From Actinomycetes bacterium (GTDB lineage Bacteria > Actinomycetota > Acidimicrobiia > Spongiisociales > UBA5794): DNA of 8,489 nucleotides. The DNA lies in contig JAMBLH010000096.1 of the NCBI GenBank assembly GCA_023336875.1, forward strand, positions 1 to 8,489. Direction: 5' to 3'. The translations under genes and the position numbers were made by a program. Under the pieces are notes generated by a model. That model was not told the DNA's origin. It saw nothing but the letters and a program-made list of their open reading frames with translations, and did no database searches. This document shows, one piece after another, positions 5,446-8,489 of this stretch. The number at the start of each line of letters is the position of its first letter. The stretch's first letter is position 1.

Positions 5446-6489
5446 GTGGCCGACACCTCACCGATCAGAGAAGACGAACGATTCGACGAATCTGGAGTCG
5501 CCAGATACCTGCACACGACGTTGCCCGACCTGTTCCCGTGCGAGGACATCGAGTTCGACCAGTTCCCTGGTGGTGCCGCGAACCTGACCTATCGCGCCAG
5601 ATGCGCTGGTGGCGAGGAATGGGTATTGCGTCGTGCCCCCTTAGGGGAGGTTGCAAGGGGCGGTCACGACATGGCCCGCGAGTACAAGGTGCTCTCGCGT
5701 TTGTGGCAGGAATTTCCCCTCGCTCCCAGGGCGCATCACTATTGCGAGAACGACGATGTGATGGGCAAGCCGTTCTTTGTGATGGAACGTCGTTGCGGTT
5801 CCGTGGTGCGCGACAAGTGGCCAAGTGGTTTCGTCGAGCATCCGGACCGAAAACGAACGAGCGCCGAGTCGCTGGTCGACGCCATGTGTGCCCTCCACGC
5901 TGTGGATCCAGCCGCCGTCGGCCTGGGTGACCTGGGGAGACCCGAGGGGTTCGTCCAGCGCCAGATCGAGGGCTGGGCCCGCAGATGGGATGCCGCAGCA
6001 ACGCGTCCTGTTCCGGACATGGACACTGCATCAGCATTCCTGAGAGACGATGTCCCCGAGGCTCGGCGCGCGGTGATTCTCCACAACGATTTCAAATTGG
6101 ACAACACCATGGTCGATGATCTCGGCGACCTCGTTGCTGTGTTCGATTGGGATATGGCAACACTCGGGGACCCACTCGTCGACATCGGAACACTGCTTGC
6201 CTACTGGGCGCAGCCAGACGATCCGACATATCTCGTGTTCGGGTCGAATGCGGTCGCGATCGGGGATGTGATGCCCAAGTCAGAGGTTCGCGAAAGATAC
6301 GCAGAACAGACGGGCTTCGACGTCGGACGAATCGCATATTTCGAGGGTCTGGCGCTCTTCCGTATCGCCGTGATCATTGAACAGATATACGCAAGGTATG
6401 TGTCGGGGCAGACCGCTGATGAGCGCTTCGCGACGTTCGAGCCTCTCGCCCCACTGCTTGCTGGCTCTGCTTGTGAACTGTTGTCGTAG
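5446..6489 (+). CDS. APH-family phosphotransferase, ACAD10-like kinase domain
   Basis: The protein belongs to the aminoglycoside phosphotransferase/choline kinase fold, in the branch resembling the kinase domain of ACAD10/11 and their bacterial stand-alone homologues. The substrate is not known; in animals, related ACAD10/11 proteins phosphorylate 4-hydroxyacyl-CoAs. Numbered from GTG 5446 (347 residues): glycine-rich loop GGAANLTY (42-49), WVLRRAP (59-65), GKPFFVMER, then LHAVDPAAVGLGDLGRPEGF typical of this branch, the catalytic loop HNDFKLDN (213-220) with Asp215 and Asn220, and the metal-binding DWDMATLGDPLVDIG from 234. All kinase residues are present, so activity is likely, and a true antibiotic-resistance role is not suggested. 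The frame is open to a TTG at 5413 inside ctaB, but GTG 5446, ten bases after the ctaB stop, fits the family start better. It is probably a third member of the ctaA-ctaB transcript, although no functional link is evident. Confidence 0.85.
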   Translation: MADTSPIREDERFDESGVARYLHTTLPDLFPCEDIEFDQFPGGAANLTYRARCAGGEEWVLRRAPLGEVARGGHDMAREYKVLSRLWQEFPLAPRAHHYCENDDVMGKPFFVMERRCGSVVRDKWPSGFVEHPDRKRTSAESLVDAMCALHAVDPAAVGLGDLGRPEGFVQRQIEGWARRWDAAATRPVPDMDTASAFLRDDVPEARRAVILHNDFKLDNTMVDDLGDLVAVFDWDMATLGDPLVDIGTLLAYWAQPDDPTYLVFGSNAVAIGDVMPKSEVRERYAEQTGFDVGRIAYFEGLALFRIAVIIEQIYARYVSGQTADERFATFEPLAPLLAGSACELLS

Positions 6490-6549
6490 CGTTGAGCCTT
6501 CCGGGATTGCAGTAGGTTCCTTTGCACACACTCGGAATGGCGGCACCTG
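6490..6549 (+). other. Short spacer before the chorismate mutase gene
   Basis: These 60 bases separate the phosphotransferase gene from the next pair of genes. I see no convincing sigma-70-type promoter, terminator hairpin or repeat in it. It is the only spacer in the window longer than about 50 bp that carries neither heptamer family. Confidence 0.5.
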
Positions 6550-6837
6550 ATGCCTGAAGAACGGATCGACGAACTCAGAGGAGATATCGATCGCATCAAC
6601 CAACGACTGCTCGCGCTGATCGCGGAGCGTCAGGACGTCTCTGTCGCCATTGGCGCCCTCAAGGCATCCCACGGCCTCCCGCTGTACTCAGAGGAGCGGG
6701 AATCGGAGCTGCTCCAGACATTCCGCGAGGATGCCGTCCGCATGGACATTGACCCTGAGTATGTCGAAGAGCTCATGCGAGTAGTGCTCGAGCACTCAAG
6801 GGCGGCGCAGCGGCGGAGCATCCGGGATCAGTCATGA
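6550..6837 (+). CDS. Monofunctional AroQ-class chorismate mutase
   Basis: This enzyme converts chorismate to prephenate, the branch point to phenylalanine and tyrosine. The 95-residue, all-helical protein matches the AroQ (type II) fold that forms an intertwined dimer. Aligned by eye with the E. coli P-protein mutase domain, the active-site residues are Arg10 (Arg11'), Arg27 (Arg28), Lys38 (Lys39), Arg50 (Arg51), Glu51 (Glu52), Ser83 (Ser84) and Gln87 (Gln88). Asp48 of E. coli is replaced by Ser47 here (LYSEERE). No signal peptide is present, so it is cytosolic, unlike the secreted AroQ forms, and no prephenate dehydratase or dehydrogenase domain is fused. The Shine-Dalgarno is weak. The stop overlaps the start of tag in ATGA, so the two are probably translated together despite unrelated functions. 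Confidence 0.9.
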   Translation: MPEERIDELRGDIDRINQRLLALIAERQDVSVAIGALKASHGLPLYSEERESELLQTFREDAVRMDIDPEYVEELMRVVLEHSRAAQRRSIRDQS

Positions 6838-7445
6838 TGGAGATCGTAGCCGGGGCGGATGGAGTCAATCGCTGCTGGTGGGGGCTGGGCGACGACCAGT
6901 ACGAGAACTATCACGACACTGAGTGGGGGTTTCCCCAGGGTGACGACCACAGACTCTTCGAGAAGATCTGCCTTGAAGGATTCCAGTCGGGCCTCAGCTG
7001 GCTGACGATCCTGAGAAAGCGCGACAACTTCCGTGCGGCCTTTTCCGGTTTCGATCCAGACGTCGTCGCTCTCTTCGATGAGTCCGATGTCGAGCGCCTT
7101 CTCGGCGACGCAGGCATCGTGCGACACCGCGGCAAGATCGAAGCGACGATCAACAATGCGGCACGAGCGATCGAAATGGCGAACGAGTACGGCTCGCTTG
7201 CGGCATATTTTTGGTCATTTGAGCCCGAGAGGGGAGGGCCACCTACCGAGATCGAGGCGACCACTGAGGTATCTGTTGCCCTGTCAAAGGATCTCAAGAA
7301 GCGCGGTTGGAAGTTTGTCGGGCCAACAACGGCCTATGCGTTCATGCAGGCCATGGGTCTGGTGAACGACCACCTTGAGGGCTGCTTCGTTCGCGAGGAC
7401 GTTGAGGAGGCTCGGGGACAGTTCTCCGTCCCGTCTCGTCACTGA
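6834..7445 (+). CDS. tag: DNA-3-methyladenine glycosylase I
   Basis: Tag excises 3-methyladenine from alkylated DNA to start base-excision repair. The 203-residue protein has the family layout: NRCWWG with zinc ligand Cys14, ENYHDTEWG with His27, LEGFQSGLSWLTIL with the base-recognition Glu48 (Glu38 in E. coli), KRDNFRAAFSGFDP, then GWKFVGPTTAYAFMQAMGLVNDH (158-180) and EGCF, giving the other two zinc ligands His180 and Cys184. All four zinc ligands of the HhH-like Tag fold are present. The length fits the family (about 190-200). The first ATG overlaps the chorismate mutase stop; a second ATG follows immediately at 6837, so the exact first residue is uncertain by one. The 3' end overlaps gpsA by 7 bp on the opposite strand. 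Confidence 0.95.
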   Translation: MMEIVAGADGVNRCWWGLGDDQYENYHDTEWGFPQGDDHRLFEKICLEGFQSGLSWLTILRKRDNFRAAFSGFDPDVVALFDESDVERLLGDAGIVRHRGKIEATINNAARAIEMANEYGSLAAYFWSFEPERGGPPTEIEATTEVSVALSKDLKKRGWKFVGPTTAYAFMQAMGLVNDHLEGCFVREDVEEARGQFSVPSRH

Positions 7446-8437
7446 TACTCACTGCGCGCCTCTCTTGTCATCAGTTCGTGGAGTGCCCGGGCAACGTCTG
7501 CTTTCTCGTACAGCACCGTGCCGACCTTCTGGGCGATGGGCATCTCGATTCCGTGGCGGGCTGCGAGAGCGAGGACACCACGCGTGGATTTGACACCCTC
7601 GGCGACCATGTTCATCTCCTCGACGATGTCGTCGAGGTCCTTGCCCTGGCCCAGTCCGTAGCCCACACGGTGGTTCCGGCTTTGGGAGCTGCTACACGTG
7701 GCGATGAGGTCGCCTAGTCCTGCCAGTCCGGAGAACGTGCGTATGTCACCGCCCATCGCGACCCCGAGACGGGTCATCTCTGCGAGCGCCCTTGTGACGA
7801 GTGTTGCGAGCGTGTTGTGTCCAAAGCCCTGACCCTCGGCCATGCCTGCTGCCATCGCCATCACGTTCTTGAGGGCACCGCCACTCTCGGACCCGATGAC
7901 ATCAGGGTTCGTATACACCCTGAACCGAGGCGTGCTGAATACCCGCTGTATGGATTCCGCAACCGCTAGATCCTCCATCGCTATCACGGTTGCCGCTGGC
8001 TGCCCCTCCATGATCTCTCGAGCGAGGTTCGGTCCTGTGAGAACTCCAACGATGGACGGATTGTGTTCAGGAAGCACGTCCATGGTGACTTCGGTCATCC
8101 GCATGAGCGTGCCAGCCTCGATGCCCTTCGTGAGGGAGAGAATCGGCGTGCTGGATGGGATCTGGCCGGTGAGGAGGGAGAGCACCTCCCTGTAGCCGTG
8201 CGACGGTACTCCCATGATGATCACGGAGGCACCGTCAACGGCCTCCTGGAGATCACCGGTGCCAACGAGCTCAGGCGAAAGGTCCAAGCCCTTCAGGTAT
8301 CGCTTGTTGCGGTGCTTCTTGTTGATCCCCGTGACAACTTCCTCGCTCCGCGCCCAGATGGTGGTCGGCACGAACGGCGACGCCATCGATGCCACCGTCG
8401 TCCCCCACGACCCTGCCCCAATGACTGCGTATTTCAT
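7439..8437 (-). CDS. gpsA: NAD(P)-dependent glycerol-3-phosphate dehydrogenase
   Basis: GpsA reduces dihydroxyacetone phosphate to sn-glycerol 3-phosphate, the backbone of membrane phospholipids, in the cytosol. Numbered from ATG 8437 (332 residues, the family norm): Rossmann motif GAGSWGTT (7-14), GVPSH (76-80), LTKGIE with Lys104, GPNLARE (135-141), GGALKNVMAMAAGM with catalytic Lys190, GLGDLIATCSSSQSRNHRVGYGLGQGK (240-266) and AEGVKS (279-284). The frame stays open to 8476, but the 13 extra codons are partly made of the upstream heptamer repeat and lie before the normal MKYAVIGAG start, so ATG 8437 is chosen. No Shine-Dalgarno is evident. It converges on tag with a 7-bp overlap. Confidence 0.96.
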   Translation of the reverse strand: MKYAVIGAGSWGTTVASMASPFVPTTIWARSEEVVTGINKKHRNKRYLKGLDLSPELVGTGDLQEAVDGASVIIMGVPSHGYREVLSLLTGQIPSSTPILSLTKGIEAGTLMRMTEVTMDVLPEHNPSIVGVLTGPNLAREIMEGQPAATVIAMEDLAVAESIQRVFSTPRFRVYTNPDVIGSESGGALKNVMAMAAGMAEGQGFGHNTLATLVTRALAEMTRLGVAMGGDIRTFSGLAGLGDLIATCSSSQSRNHRVGYGLGQGKDLDDIVEEMNMVAEGVKSTRGVLALAARHGIEMPIAQKVGTVLYEKADVARALHELMTREARSEYQ

Positions 8438-8455
8438 GGGTGCGACAGTAGTCGC

Positions 8456-8489
8456 CCGACATACGACATCCCCCATACGACATACGACA
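8456..8489. repeat. Heptamer repeat ACGACAT upstream of gpsA, cut by the window edge
   Basis: CCGACAT and ACGACAT are adjacent at 8456-8469; after a run of C, ACGACAT and a partial ACGACA follow at 8477-8489, where the window ends. It is the same unit as the tract at 1485-1548, about 7 kb away, in the same orientation, and again within 20-50 bp of a gene start. The array probably continues past the window. Confidence 0.75.

Noticed and set aside
5446..6489. Antibiotic-resistance aminoglycoside phosphotransferase
   Set aside because: The fold is shared, but the diagnostic segments match the ACAD10-like housekeeping branch, and there is no resistance or mobile context.
8438..8476. Upstream-extended gpsA start
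   Set aside because: The 13 added residues are partly encoded by heptamer repeat and precede the normal family N-terminus.

Overview
The window looks like chromosomal, gene-dense DNA from a high-GC bacterium, most likely an actinomycetote and possibly an Acidimicrobiia-type lineage. This placement is inferred. It rests on high-GC codon use, frequent GTG starts, few Shine-Dalgarno sequences, and the company of a heme A pathway, a menaquinone-type hydrolase and an ACAD10-like phosphotransferase. No phage, plasmid, CRISPR or intact insertion-sequence gene is visible, and no tRNA or rRNA was recognised.

Layout from left to right. Positions 1-419 hold no convincing gene, but contain three tandem hairpins of near-identical design (227-340), a further hairpin and a palindrome next to the selD stop. 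selD (420-1478, minus) encodes selenide, water dikinase. It is itself a selenoprotein gene: an in-frame TGA (1434-1436) sits exactly at the catalytic Cys/Sec position, followed at once by a branched stem-loop structure that could be its SECIS. A spacer made of heptamer repeats separates selD from the divergent 3-hydroxyacyl-CoA dehydrogenase gene (1585-2451, plus). That gene overlaps tail-to-tail with a MenH-like hydrolase gene (2425-3189, minus), which is preceded by a 30-residue single-pass membrane peptide gene (3193-3285, minus). A second heptamer-repeat spacer leads into ctaA-ctaB (3382-5435, plus), the two heme A pathway enzymes, overlapping by ATGA. They are followed closely by an ACAD10-type aminoglycoside-phosphotransferase-like gene (5446-6489). 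A short gap leads to a monofunctional AroQ chorismate mutase gene (6550-6837), overlapping by ATGA with tag, DNA-3-methyladenine glycosylase I (6834-7445). tag overlaps tail-to-tail with gpsA (7439-8437, minus), and a third heptamer tract lies upstream of gpsA up to the window edge.

How the genes fit together: ctaB and ctaA convert heme B to heme O and then heme A for an aa3-type cytochrome oxidase. MenH would supply the menaquinone that feeds such a respiratory chain. SelD makes selenophosphate, and its own UGA codon means that making it requires the selenocysteine machinery it serves. The other genes are housekeeping functions in lipid and CoA metabolism, aromatic amino-acid synthesis and alkylation repair. 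The most notable signals are the Sec-encoding selD with its candidate SECIS, the covarying tandem hairpins beyond selD, and the two heptamer families that occupy all three promoter-bearing spacers seen here.
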